64,000 nt of DNA, from positions 22,668 through 86,667 of the forward strand of contig JBEKMO010000010.1 of the NCBI GenBank assembly GCA_050008465.1, in the 5' to 3' direction. Positions 29,912 through 39,470 of this stretch are shown here, piece by piece (position 1 is the first letter of the stretch; the number at the start of each line of letters is the position of its first letter). The translations under genes and the position numbers were made by a program. This DNA is from Fen-330 sp050008465. Its GTDB lineage: Bacteria > Acidobacteriota > Terriglobia > Bryobacterales > Bryobacteraceae. The notes under the pieces are model-generated. The model ran no database searches, was not told the origin of the DNA, and saw nothing but the letters and a program-made list of their open reading frames with translations.

Positions 29912-30086
29912 GGGATCCTCGGGTTGCGGTGACTGTCTGGCATTCATGGGAGGAACCTTGGACGCGGGCCTCACCAGGAATGCAACGCGAAGCGGGTAAT
30001 GGAATCCCAGACAGCCCGACGCCAGGTCCCAGCCCAGCCAAGGGCGAACCGCATCGGGCACCCTCAAACCCGGTGCGGTTTTTTTT
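29912..30086 (+). ncRNA. candidate structured RNA with intrinsic terminator
   Basis: CTGTCTGG (29933-29940) pairs perfectly with CCAGACAG (30007-30014), and GCATTC (29940-29945) with GAATGC (29978-29983). GGGATCC (29912-29918) can pair with GGTCCC (30025-30030), and CGGG with CCCG between them, giving a rod about 175 nt long. It ends in a terminator: AACCGCATCGGG / CCCGGTGCGGTT and eight T residues (30047-30086). The length and rod shape resemble 6S RNA, but I cannot match a conserved sequence, so the family is open. Confidence 0.35.
30047..30086 (+). terminator. intrinsic terminator
   Basis: AACCGCATCGGG (30047-30058) and CCCGGTGCGGTT (30069-30080) pair in 11 of 12 positions with a 10-base loop and run into eight T residues. 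No protein gene on this strand ends nearby, so it most likely ends the candidate RNA. Confidence 0.75.
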
Positions 30087-30087
30087 A

Positions 30088-30199
30088 CGCTAACCGCGCG
30101 GCGGGCCGCCTCCGGCGGGCGCTAACCGCGCGGCGGGCCGCCTCCGGCGGAGGGGCGCTCGTGGTCGGATGTAAACGCTAGCCGCGCGGCGGGCCGTCA
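30088..30199. repeat. CGCTAACCGCGCGG repeats, three units
   Basis: CGCTAACCGCGCGGCGGGCC starts at about 30088 and again at about 30120, each followed by GCCTCCGGCGG; a third, imperfect unit (CGCTAGCCGCGCGG) starts at about 30176. The same core occurs inverted at 63101-63130, so this is a dispersed repeat. Confidence 0.6.
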
Positions 30200-30472
30200 C
30201 CAGCAGAGCGTGCCCGAGCGGGGCTGCTCCTGGGGATTGGGCAGGTACAGCGTCTTGCAGCGCTCACAGCGGTAGATTTCGGCATCGTCGCCGAACCGCT
30301 TCTGGATCTCGTTTCCGAAGAAATACCAGCGCTTCAAGTGGCCGGCGCAGAGCTTGCCCTTGGCGTCCTTCTCGTTGCAGGCGCGCATGCGGAGGAGGCG
30401 CCGCTTGACCTTGGTTCCATCGCTCAGGGTGGCGACCAGTTCGGCAAGCGGCGGCGAATCCGAGGTGGTCAT
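30197..30472 (-). CDS. small zinc-ribbon-like protein of unknown function
   Basis: 91 residues. Cysteines occur as CNEKDAKGKLC and YRCERCKTLYLP, a single treble-clef or zinc-ribbon arrangement, and the last residue block ends GTLCW. I know no function. The stop codon lies at the edge of the CGCTAACC repeat array. It is divergent from recO with about 60 bases between them. Confidence 0.55.
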   Translation of the reverse strand: MTTSDSPPLAELVATLSDGTKVKRRLLRMRACNEKDAKGKLCAGHLKRWYFFGNEIQKRFGDDAEIYRCERCKTLYLPNPQEQPRSGTLCW

Positions 30473-30534
30473 AGAATCCAGCTTACCAGCTCACGGGCGG
30501 CGGCTTCTTCTGTGCTACCCTGAAGATTCCGCGT

Positions 30535-31176
30535 GTGCCGGCTCGTATCAGCGAGGCTCTCGTTCTCAGAACCTACCCGCTCAAGGAAGCGGACCTGGTT
30601 GTCAGCTTTGTGGCGCGGGACCAGGGGAAGTTGCGGGGCGTGGCCAAGCGGGCGCGGAGGCCGAAGAGCCCTTTCGGCAGCGGTTTGGAGCGGCTCTCAC
30701 ACGTCAGGATGTACTATTTCCAGCGCGAGACCAGGGAACTGGTCAGCCTGGATTCCTGCGAGCTGATTACCTCGCAGTTCACGCTGGCTTCCGATTATTC
30801 GGCGGGCGTTGCCCTGGATTACATGGCGGAAGTGGCCGAGCAACTCCTTCCCCCGGCAGAGCCGAGCGAGTTGTTCTTCCGGCTGCTGCTGGCGGTTCTG
30901 GAACACCTTCGGGCGAAGCGGGCTGAAGGCGTGTGGCAGGCGATCACGTACTTTACGCTCTGGGCGGTGAAGCTCTCCGGGTTTCTTCCGGAGCTGCGGG
31001 TGGCGGGCGAATCCAGGAGCATCGCCGAGGAGATGCTGCGCACGCCCATCGCCCAGTTGCCGGAGCGGGAGTGGAGCCGGGTGAGGGCCGCGGACTTGCG
31101 GCGTTTTCTGGTCCGCGCCATCGAGGAACATGTCGAGCGAAAACTGGTGACCGTACCCGTCCTGGAAACGATTTAG
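30535..31176 (+). CDS. recO: DNA repair protein RecO
   Basis: 213 residues from a GTG at 30535. The N-terminal OB-fold is typical (ISEALVLRTYPLKEADLVVS, LRGVAKRARRPKSPFGSGLE), then the helical domain (YYFQRETRELVSLDSCELIT). RecO mediates RecA loading and strand annealing in the RecFOR pathway. It is shorter than the common 240 residues and lacks the CxxC zinc-binding pairs seen in many relatives, which is known in several phyla. glyQ follows 3 bases after its stop, a common gene order. Confidence 0.92.
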   Translation: MPARISEALVLRTYPLKEADLVVSFVARDQGKLRGVAKRARRPKSPFGSGLERLSHVRMYYFQRETRELVSLDSCELITSQFTLASDYSAGVALDYMAEVAEQLLPPAEPSELFFRLLLAVLEHLRAKRAEGVWQAITYFTLWAVKLSGFLPELRVAGESRSIAEEMLRTPIAQLPEREWSRVRAADLRRFLVRAIEEHVERKLVTVPVLETI

Positions 31177-31179
31177 GCA

Positions 31180-32063
<884 letters not shown>

Positions 32064-32067
<4 letters not shown>

Positions 32068-34076
32068 GCCTGCCCTTCCTGCTGGAGATCGGGACGGAAG
32101 AGATCCCGGACTGGATGATCGCGCCGGCGCTCGATCACTTGCAGTCGCTGTTTCAGGAATTGCTCGATCAGAATCGGCTCTCGGCCTCCTCGTTCAGGAC
32201 CGATGCGACACCGCGCCGCCTGGTGCTGCGCGCCGAGGGCCTCCCGGTCCGCCAGGCCGATTCCGAAGAACTGGTTTCCGGCCCGCCCAAGGCGGCGGCC
32301 TTCAAAGACGGCCAGCCGACGGGCGCGGCGCTTGGGTTCGCGCGAAAGATGGGAGTCGAGGTCTCGGCGCTGGAAGTCGAAGCGACTGCCCGGGGCGAAT
32401 ACGTCTGCTTCCGCAAGCAGACCGCCGGCCGGGAAACGCGCGAGATCCTGGCCGCCGCCCTGCCTGAACTGATCTTCAAGATCCACTTTCCCAAGACCAT
32501 GTACTGGACCGGGAAGGATGGGCCGCGGTTCATCCGGCCGATCCGGTGGCTGGTAGCTTTATTCGGCGATGAGGTGGTGCCCTGCGAGGTGGCCGGCGTA
32601 CGGTCCGGCGACCGCACCAACGGGCACCGGCAGTTAGGCGGCAAAGAGCTCCAGGTTGGTTTTGCGAATTACGAGCAGGTCCTCCGGGAGAACTTCGTCC
32701 TGGTTCGGGCTGCCGAGCGCCGCAAGCGGATCGAAGATGGGATCGCTGCGTTGGGTGTGAAAGTCAAGCCTGATGCCGCGCTACTCGACACGCTGGTCTA
32801 CATCACCGAATACCCGACAGCGATCCTGGGCAGTTTCGATCCGGAGTTTCTGAAGCTGCCCGAGGAGGTGCTGGTCACGGTGATGCGGCACCACCAGAAG
32901 TACTTCTCGGTGGAGGACGCCGAGGGCCGGCTTACGCCGCAGTTTGTCGCGGCGATGAACACCAGTGCCGATCCCGAGGGGCTGGTGCGGCAGGGCAACG
33001 AGCGGGTGCTGCGGGCGCGGTTCAACGATGCCCGGTTCTTCTGGAACGTCGATCAGCACAAGAAGCTGGCCGAGCGGGTGGCGGACCTCGCCCACGTCAC
33101 GTTTCAGACGAAGTTAGGATCGTATCTCGAGAAGACCAAGCGCATGGTGAAGCTGGTGCGCAGACTGGGCGGCTCGCCACACGCGGTGCGCGCCGCGGAA
33201 TTGTGCAAGTGCGACCTCACCACCGAGATGGTGAAGGAGCTCACCGAGCTGCAGGGTGTCATGGGCGGGCTGTACGCGCGGGCACAGGACGAACCCGAGG
33301 AGGTCTGGCAGGCCATCTACGAGCACTACAAGCCGGCCAGCATGGAGGATTCGATCCCCGCGACGCCGGCGGGTCGCCTGGTGGCGCTCGCCGACAAGCT
33401 CGACACCCTGCAAGGCTGTTTCCGCGTTGGCCTGATCCCCAGCGGCTCGCGCGATCCGTTTGCGCTGCGCCGCGCGGCTCAGGGCGTGGTCAAGATCCTG
33501 GTGGAAGGGAAACTGGCGCTGCCGCTTCCCAAGCTGCTCGGCAAGGACCCGGCGCTGGCGGAGTTCTTCCTGGACCGCATTCGATACTACTTCAAGGACG
33601 TCCGCGGATTCCGCTACGACGAGGTCAACGCCGTCCTGACCGCCGGCTACGAGGACCTGACCGATGTCGAGAGCCGGCTCGCGGCCATCCAGGCCGTGCG
33701 CCCGACCAACGACTTCGAGCCGCTGGCGGCCAGCTTCAAGCGCATCAAGAATATCCTGCGGCAGGCGGAAATCGAGGTGGCTCAGGCTCCGCCCGCCATC
33801 GATGCCGCCCTGCTGGAACCCGGACCGGAAGCCGATCTGTTTAACGCCTTCGAGCGGCTCCGCCGCCGGGTCAAGCGATTCCGAAAGAAGAAGGAGTACC
33901 AGGCGGCGTTGGAGGCCATCGCCTCCCTGCGGCCGCGGGTGGATCTGTTTTTCGACGAAGTACTGGTGAACGCGCCGGAAGCCCAGATACGGCAGAACCG
34001 GCTCACCTTGCTACACAACCTGTTGAAGGAGTCTTCGGCGATCGCCGATTTCTCGGAAATAGTCACATCACAGTAG
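32064..34076 (+). CDS. glyS: glycyl-tRNA synthetase beta subunit
   Basis: 670 residues from the ATG at 32064, which overlaps the glyQ stop. Typical segments are LLEIGTEEIPDWMIAPALDH at the start, FPKTMYWTGKDGPRFIRPIR and RHHQKYFSVEDAEGRL. The C-terminal part carries the HD-like and tRNA-binding domains. It binds tRNA-Gly for the alpha subunit. Secure. Confidence 0.97.
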
Positions 34077-34099
34077 GCAGAGGAGAAAACTAGAGCTTT

Positions 34100-36838
34100 A
34101 TGAATAAATACGTCTATGCGTTCGGCGGTGGCACGGCCGACGGCAGCGGAACGATGAAGGATGTCCTGGGCGGGAAGGGCGCGGGCCTGGCAGAGATGTC
34201 GCGCGCCGGCGTGCCTGTGCCGCCCGGGTTCACGATTTCGACGGAAGTCTGCAACATCTACTTCCAGAACAACAACCAGGTCCCGGCCGATATCGAGAAG
34301 CAGATCGACCAGGCGCTGGGGGTGCTGGAGGGCCGCATGGGCCAAAAGCTCGGCGACACCGCCAACCCGCTGCTGGTCAGCGTCCGCTCGGGCGCCAAGT
34401 TCTCGATGCCCGGCATGATGGATACCGTCCTGAACCTGGGGCTGAACGACCAGACGGTGAAGGCGGTCGAAGGGCGCAGCAACAACCCGCGCTTTGCCGC
34501 CGACTGCTACCGCCGGTTCATCCAGATGTTCGGCAACGTGGTGCTGGAGATCCCCAAGAGCGAATTCGACCACGTGCTGGAGGGCCGCAAGAAGAAGGTG
34601 AAGGCGAAGCTCGACACCGATCTGACCGCGACGGATCTCCAGGCGGTGATCGCCGAGTACAAGCAGGTGGTTGAGAAGAAGACCGGCAAGCCCTTCCCGC
34701 AGGCCGCCCACGAGCAGCTCAAGATGGCCATCGAGGCGGTGTTCCGCTCCTGGTTCAACCCGCGCGCGCAGCACTACCGCAAGATGAACAAGATCCCCGA
34801 CGATCTGGGCACCGCGGTGAACGTGCAGGCGATGGTGTTCGGCAACCTGGGCGAGACCTCGGCCACCGGCGTGGGCTTCACCCGCAATCCGGCCACCGGC
34901 GCCAAGGAGTTCTACGGCGAGTTCCTGACCAACGCGCAGGGCGAAGACGTGGTGGCCGGCATCCGCACGCCGCACCCGCTCACCGAGCTCGACACGCTCA
35001 TGCCCCAGGTCTACAACCAGCTCCACACAATCACCAGCAGCCTCGAGAAGCATTACCGCGACGTCCAGGATTTCGAGTTCACCGTCCAGGACGGCAAGCT
35101 GTACATGCTGCAAACCCGCAACGGCAAGCGCACCGGCCCGGCCGCCGTCAAGATCGCGGTGGATATGGTCGGAGAGGGCCTCATCACGAAGAAGGAAGCG
35201 GTGCTGCGGGTCGATCCGCAGCAACTGGATCAGCTTCTGCACCCGGTGATCGTGCCCGAGTCGCGCAAGACGCTGCAAAAGCTCGCGGTCGGTCTGCCGG
35301 CTTCGCCCGGCGCCGCGGTGGGCAAGGTCGTCTTCACCGCCGATGACGCGGTGGTGGCGGCCACGGCGAGCCCGGTGATCCTGGTTCGGGCCGAGACGGT
35401 TCCCGACGACATCCACGGCATGGAAGTGGCCAAGGGCATTCTGACCTCGCGCGGAGGCATGACCAGCCACGCGGCCGTGGTAGCCCGCGGAATGGGAATT
35501 CCGTGCGTGGCCGGCGCCGGCGCCATCCTCGTCGAGGAGCACAAGAAGCAGATCACCGTCACGCTTCCCGGCGGCACGACCGTGGCGCTGAAGGAAGGCG
35601 ACTGGCTGTCGCTGGACGGCTCGACTGGCGAGGTGTTCGCCGGACAGGCGCAAACCGCCGATCCCGACCCCCGCTCCGGCGTGCTGGCTACCTTCATGGG
35701 CTGGGCGGACGAGTTCCGCGGCAGTTTCGGCGTGCGCGCCAATGCCGACATTCCGCGCGATGCCAAGGCGGCCCGCGCGTTCGGCGCCGAGGGCATCGGG
35801 TTGTGCCGCACCGAGCACATGTTCTTCGCCGAGGACCGCATCGCGCACATGCAGGCCATGATCATGGCCCGGGACGAGAAGGCGCGCCGCAAGGCTCTCC
35901 TAAAGCTGCTTCCGATGCAGCGCAGGGACTTCGCCGGGCTGTTTATGGCCATGGACGGTTTCCCGGTGGTCATCCGCACACTGGACCCGCCGCTGCACGA
36001 GTTCCTGCCCAAGCGCGAGGAGTTGATGGTCGACCTCGCCAGGCTGCCCCACCTCGACTTCAAGGCGAAGAAGGAGATGGCGGGCCGTTACAATATCAGC
36101 GTCGGCGAGTTGAAGACGCGGCTGCCCGAGTTGCTGCACCGCGTCGAAGAGTTGCATGAGTTCAATCCCATGCTGGGGCTGCGCGGCTGCAGGCTGGGCA
36201 TTCTCTATCCCGAGATCACCGAGATGCAGGCGCGCGCCATTTTCGAAGCCGTGGTTCTGGCGGCCAAGAAGGGCGCGAAGGTCATTCCCGAAGTCATGAT
36301 CCCGCTGGTGGGCTCGGTTAAGGAGCTCGAGAACCAGAAGGCGATCGTGGTGAAGGTGGCCGAAGAGGTGCTCGGCAAGGCCGGGATGAAGGACCAGAAG
36401 TACATGGTTGGGACCATGATCGAGATCCCGCGGGCGGCGCTGACCGCCGACCAGGTGGCCAAGGAGGCCGAGTTCTTCAGCTTCGGCACCAACGATCTGA
36501 CGCAGACCGCGCTGGGCATTTCGCGCGACGATTACGTGCGGTTCTCGAAGGTCTACCAGGACCTGAAGCTGTTCCCGGCGGACCCGTTCGCGGTGCTGGA
36601 CCAGGAAGGGGTGGGCAAGCTGGTGGAAATGGCGGTGAAACTGGGCCGCCAGACCCGGCCAGACCTGGAGATCGGCATCTGCGGCGAGCACGGCGGCGAG
36701 CCCAGCTCGGTGGAATTCTGCTACCGGGTGGGGATGAACTACGTGTCGTGCTCCCCGTACCGGGTGCCGATCGCCCGGCTGGCCGCGGCGCAGGCGGCGA
36801 TCAGCGGCGACAAGAGCGAGACCACGCGCACGGCGTAG
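34100..36838 (+). CDS. ppdK: pyruvate, phosphate dikinase
   Basis: 912 residues, slightly longer than most PPDK. It interconverts pyruvate, ATP and phosphate with phosphoenolpyruvate, AMP and pyrophosphate. The ATP-grasp domain starts GGKGAGLAEMSRAGVPVPPG; the swivelling domain has the catalytic histidine in GGMTSHAAVVARGMGIPCV; the PEP/pyruvate barrel ends with GICGEHGGEPSS containing the catalytic Cys. It begins 23 bases after glyS. Its last 246 bases and terminator are repeated at 38873-39182. Confidence 0.96.
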   Translation: MNKYVYAFGGGTADGSGTMKDVLGGKGAGLAEMSRAGVPVPPGFTISTEVCNIYFQNNNQVPADIEKQIDQALGVLEGRMGQKLGDTANPLLVSVRSGAKFSMPGMMDTVLNLGLNDQTVKAVEGRSNNPRFAADCYRRFIQMFGNVVLEIPKSEFDHVLEGRKKKVKAKLDTDLTATDLQAVIAEYKQVVEKKTGKPFPQAAHEQLKMAIEAVFRSWFNPRAQHYRKMNKIPDDLGTAVNVQAMVFGNLGETSATGVGFTRNPATGAKEFYGEFLTNAQGEDVVAGIRTPHPLTELDTLMPQVYNQLHTITSSLEKHYRDVQDFEFTVQDGKLYMLQTRNGKRTGPAAVKIAVDMVGEGLITKKEAVLRVDPQQLDQLLHPVIVPESRKTLQKLAVGLPASPGAAVGKVVFTADDAVVAATASPVILVRAETVPDDIHGMEVAKGILTSRGGMTSHAAVVARGMGIPCVAGAGAILVEEHKKQITVTLPGGTTVALKEGDWLSLDGSTGEVFAGQAQTADPDPRSGVLATFMGWADEFRGSFGVRANADIPRDAKAARAFGAEGIGLCRTEHMFFAEDRIAHMQAMIMARDEKARRKALLKLLPMQRRDFAGLFMAMDGFPVVIRTLDPPLHEFLPKREELMVDLARLPHLDFKAKKEMAGRYNISVGELKTRLPELLHRVEELHEFNPMLGLRGCRLGILYPEITEMQARAIFEAVVLAAKKGAKVIPEVMIPLVGSVKELENQKAIVVKVAEEVLGKAGMKDQKYMVGTMIEIPRAALTADQVAKEAEFFSFGTNDLTQTALGISRDDYVRFSKVYQDLKLFPADPFAVLDQEGVGKLVEMAVKLGRQTRPDLEIGICGEHGGEPSSVEFCYRVGMNYVSCSPYRVPIARLAAAQAAISGDKSETTRTA

Positions 36839-36901
36839 GTTTCACTGCAACTCTGTATTCCACCACCGCCCGGCCCTCGCGGGCCGGGCGGTGGTGTTTT
36901 T
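36593..36901. repeat. first copy of the ppdK 3'-end repeat
   Basis: The last 246 bases of ppdK and 63 bases after it match 38873-39182. About 22 coding bases differ between the copies, but only one residue does (Gly to Asp). The repeats bracket a restriction-modification cassette of about 1.97 kb. Confidence 0.9.
36861..36901 (+). terminator. intrinsic terminator of ppdK
   Basis: CACCACCGCCCGGCCC and its perfect 16-base complement are separated by TCGC and followed by five T residues. It is one of the strongest terminators in the window, and it is duplicated at 39141-39182. Confidence 0.9.
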
Positions 36902-36994
36902 GGCGCCTTCGGGGCGTGATTCCGCCCGCGCGGGTACCCCAGCAGTTCGAGATTCGGGCAGAACCTGTTTTGGGATTATTCCACAATCGGTTCT

Positions 36995-37252
36995 ATGCTT
37001 GTTCCCTTCAGGCCACACAACGTGGGGAACGAAGCGTCAAAGAGGTTCCGGGGACTTCTGATCGAGGCCAGGAAGCGCGCGGGCCTCACACAGTACGAGT
37101 TGGCTGCCCGTTTGAAGCGACCGCAATCGTTCGTCTCAAAATTCGAGCGCGGCGAGCGGCGGCTCGACGTACTGGAGTTCCGTGAAGTTGCCCAAGCGCT
37201 GGGAACCGACCCGATCCGTTTCCTGCGCAGGCTCTATCGAGAGGCGCCATGA
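36995..37252 (+). CDS. XRE-family HTH regulator, probable controller of the restriction gene
   Basis: 85 residues. The helix-turn-helix reads ARKRAGLTQYELAARLKRPQ then SFVSKFERGERRLDVLEFRE, the Cro/C1 type. Controller proteins of this size regulate many type II restriction systems by delaying nuclease expression. Its stop overlaps the start of the nuclease gene (ATGA), which makes the pair a coupled operon. The start is the ATG at 36995, with no strong ribosome site; GTG at 37022 is possible. Confidence 0.8.
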   Translation: MLVPFRPHNVGNEASKRFRGLLIEARKRAGLTQYELAARLKRPQSFVSKFERGERRLDVLEFREVAQALGTDPIRFLRRLYREAP

Positions 37253-37869
37253 GGATCGTGCGGGTCGAGACCCTCTTGAGTCGCGGTCCATACCCGAAAT
37301 CCCGCCACTGGAAGCGGACTCGGAAGACCATCCATGAGGCGGCCTCGCGGTGCTGCTGGCCGCCTGGGAGCGGATCCTTCACGATCTACTCGGAGAGCGG
37401 GAAGAATCGGGGAGAGCGCAACGGAGTCCTGCCCATCAAGAGGGAGTTCGTCGAGCATCTCAGGGACAAGGGCTGGGCCATCGAGGGCAAAGCCAAGAGT
37501 GCTATGGGCCGCTGTGTTCGCCATTTCGACGCCGTGATCGCCGGACCGGACGGCCCGATTGTGGTCGAGTGGAAGACGGGCAACATCTCATCCAGCCATC
37601 TCTCCATGAACAAAATGTCGCTGCTCTTGAGTTCCGGGCTGATTGCTGCTGGAACCATGGTGGTCCCGTCCCGCGAACTGTACAAGCACTTGGCAGACCG
37701 CGCGGGAAGTATCCCGGAACTCGAGCCCTATTTCCCGATTTGGAATTCCATTCCATGTGAGAATGGGCTGCTCGAAATCCTGGTTATCGAACACGACAGG
37801 ACAAGCTACGACGTTCCGAAGATACCAAGGCTGATCTCCGGCAGGGCCAGGGGTTGGCCCTCGACATAG
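37249..37869 (+). CDS. BamHI-like type II restriction endonuclease
   Basis: 206 residues, close to the 213 of BamHI. The catalytic region reads HFDAVIAGPDGPIVVEWKTG then NISSSHLSMNKM: Asp94, Glu107 and Lys109 form a PD-(D/E)xK site, and the W-x-TGNISSSH motif is the mark of the BamHI/BglII group. The recognition site cannot be told, although this group cuts GATC-cored hexamers. Its 3' end overlaps the convergent methyltransferase gene by 64 bases. Confidence 0.75.
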   Translation: MRIVRVETLLSRGPYPKSRHWKRTRKTIHEAASRCCWPPGSGSFTIYSESGKNRGERNGVLPIKREFVEHLRDKGWAIEGKAKSAMGRCVRHFDAVIAGPDGPIVVEWKTGNISSSHLSMNKMSLLLSSGLIAAGTMVVPSRELYKHLADRAGSIPELEPYFPIWNSIPCENGLLEILVIEHDRTSYDVPKIPRLISGRARGWPST

Positions 37870-38606
37870 TCGCCACTCTTGTGGTTGTGGATACCGCCTC
37901 CCTCGAGGCGTTCCACGATTTCGACGGCGAAGTCGATTTCCATTCCAAGCCAACGCCGGTTCTTCTTTTCGCAGACGGCAAGGGTGGTGCCGCTCCCGCC
38001 GAAAGGATCCAGGACCAAGTCGCCAGGGCACGTGCTCATTTCGACTACCCGGTCCAAGATCTTCGTGGAGAGGGCGTTCGCCCGCCGCTCTCTCGACTTG
38101 AACTTCCAGTGTCGCACCGGGGGTATGTCGGTCCATACATCTTTGAGGTTGACGCCTTTCGGGTTCATTGCGTCGCGGTGCCCACCATAGTCCTTGACTT
38201 CTCCTCCGCAATGACGGCACGTCAGGATCGGTGTCCTGATCCGCCTGAACGTCTTGGCCCTGCCTTTCGTGTAGTAAAGGAGGCTGTAGTGGCTGGGGTG
38301 GAGCCGTCCCGGAATCGGGAGACAAGTCGAGATCTCCACAGCAATCCAGTGGCGGAAATCCATCCCCAACGAGGTCAGGTACGCCCCGAGAAGAACGTTC
38401 CATTTCGGAAGGTTGTAGAGAAAGAGCGCGCCACCCGGTTTCAGGGTTCTTACGCACTCCCGAATCCACCGATGGCACCAATCAAGGTACTCACTGTCCG
38501 GGCGTTCGTCTGTACAGTTCTGTCCATACTCCTTGCCCAGATTGAACGGCGGGTCTGCAAAGACGGTGTCCACTACCGCGTCTCTGATGGCGGGGAGGAT
38601 CTCCAT
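37806..38606 (-). CDS. DNA methyltransferase (amino-N class), interrupted near its 5' end
   Basis: 266 residues from the ATG at 38606. Motif IV is DPPFNLGKEYG and motif I is DPFGGSGTTLAV, in the beta order (DPPF before the FGG loop). A central CRHCGG and the segment PGRLHPSHYSLLYY are also seen. The true start may be the ATG at 38750, which has GAGGT upstream and is in frame. Codon 11 of that frame is TAG (38720-38718), after which the frame runs on through EYFKDESVHPYYITALGALF before the ATG at 38606. The shorter form is nearly complete in its catalytic motifs. Confidence 0.8.
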   Translation of the reverse strand: MEILPAIRDAVVDTVFADPPFNLGKEYGQNCTDERPDSEYLDWCHRWIRECVRTLKPGGALFLYNLPKWNVLLGAYLTSLGMDFRHWIAVEISTCLPIPGRLHPSHYSLLYYTKGRAKTFRRIRTPILTCRHCGGEVKDYGGHRDAMNPKGVNLKDVWTDIPPVRHWKFKSRERRANALSTKILDRVVEMSTCPGDLVLDPFGGSGTTLAVCEKKNRRWLGMEIDFAVEIVERLEGGGIHNHKSGDYVEGQPLALPEISLGIFGTS

Positions 38607-38717
38607 GCAATCACGATCGAAGAGGGCGCCCAGGGCCGTGATGTAGTACGGATGGACTGACTCGTCCTTGAAGTATTCAGGGACTTGGAAGTCACGGTCC
38701 TCCCACTGGAGCCGGGG

Positions 38718-38750
38718 CTAACGAACAAGCTGCATGGCCGGAATCATCAT
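38718..38750 (-). other. upstream start with in-frame amber codon
   Basis: On the minus strand, ATG ATG at 38750-38745 follows GAGGTGAGGTACA, a plausible ribosome site. The frame reads MMIPAMQLVR, then TAG at 38720-38718, then PRLQWEDRDFQVPEYFKDES into the methyltransferase. The downstream frame has no ATG, GTG or TTG before 38606. Confidence 0.6.
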
Positions 38751-38872
38751 TGTACCTCACCTCGCGGGAAATGACGAACCAGGAAAACCCAAAACCGGTT
38801 TTCCAGTAAGGGATCGGCTGGGGCGGGGAACGACTTTAGGGCAGCCGGCACGAAGGCCGGCACCGAGCGTCC

Positions 38873-39118
38873 GTGCTGGACCAAGAAGGAGTCGACAAGC
38901 TGGTCGAAATGGCGGTGAAGCTGGGCCGCCAGACCCGTCCGGACCTGGAGATCGGCATCTGTGGCGAGCACGGCGGCGAGCCGAGCTCGGTGGAATTCTG
39001 CTACCGGGTGGGGATGAACTACGTGTCGTGCTCTCCCTACCGCGTCCCCATCGCCCGCCTCGCCGCCGCCCAAGCCGCCATCAGCGGCGACAAGAGCGAG
39101 ACCACGCGCACGGCGTAG
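38873..39118 (+). pseudogene. truncated copy of the ppdK 3' end
   Basis: 82 codons match the last 82 codons of ppdK, with one residue changed and about 22 bases different. There is no start or upstream domain. The repeat continues through the terminator to 39182. It cannot encode a working dikinase and is a recombination remnant that marks the right edge of the restriction-modification cassette. Confidence 0.9.
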
Positions 39119-39140
39119 TTTTCACTGCAACTCTGCATTG

Positions 39141-39182
39141 CACCACCGCCCGGCCCCGCAAGGGCCGGGCGGTGGTGTTTTT
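39141..39182 (+). terminator. second copy of the ppdK terminator
   Basis: CACCACCGCCCGGCCC, a 5-base loop CGCAA, its perfect complement, and five T residues. It ends the duplicated ppdK remnant and separates it from the following toxin-antitoxin genes. Confidence 0.88.
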
Positions 39183-39251
39183 GGGCTGGGTTCTCGCCCA
39201 GGCCAGCAAAGCCAGACCTTTCACGGGCCTTGTTCGGTATAAGATAGAGCC

Positions 39252-39470
39252 ATGAGTACAGCGGATGCGGTGATCGTGAGTTCGCCCGACGTCCTTGGTG
39301 GGACGCCCGTTTTCAGGGGTACACGCGTCCCGTTCCAGACCTTCATGGACTATCTCGAAGCCGGCCATCCCCTCACCGAGTTCCTGGAAGACTATCCGAG
39401 CGTGGCCCGCGAAGCGGCGGTTGCGGCACTGGAGCAAGCGAAGGCCTTGCTGCTGGCACGCGTTGCATGA
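39252..39470 (+). CDS. DUF433-family antitoxin
   Basis: 72 residues. SSPDVLGGTPVFRGTRVPFQ then YLEAGHPLTEFLEDYPSVAR is the DUF433 winged-helix pattern. These proteins are usually found with a DUF5615 PIN-like partner, as here, and act as its antitoxin and repressor. It lies about 70 bases after the duplicated terminator and overlaps the partner gene by 4 bases (ATGA). Confidence 0.88.
   Translation: MSTADAVIVSSPDVLGGTPVFRGTRVPFQTFMDYLEAGHPLTEFLEDYPSVAREAAVAALEQAKALLLARVA

Noticed and set aside
33782..35848. A 688-residue frame opposite ppdK and the end of glyS
   Set aside because: It crosses two well-identified genes on the other strand and has no motif.
37806..38606. Calling the methyltransferase a plain pseudogene
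   Set aside because: All catalytic motifs lie after the ATG at 38606 and the nuclease is intact, so loss of activity would probably be lethal; I kept it as a CDS with a note.
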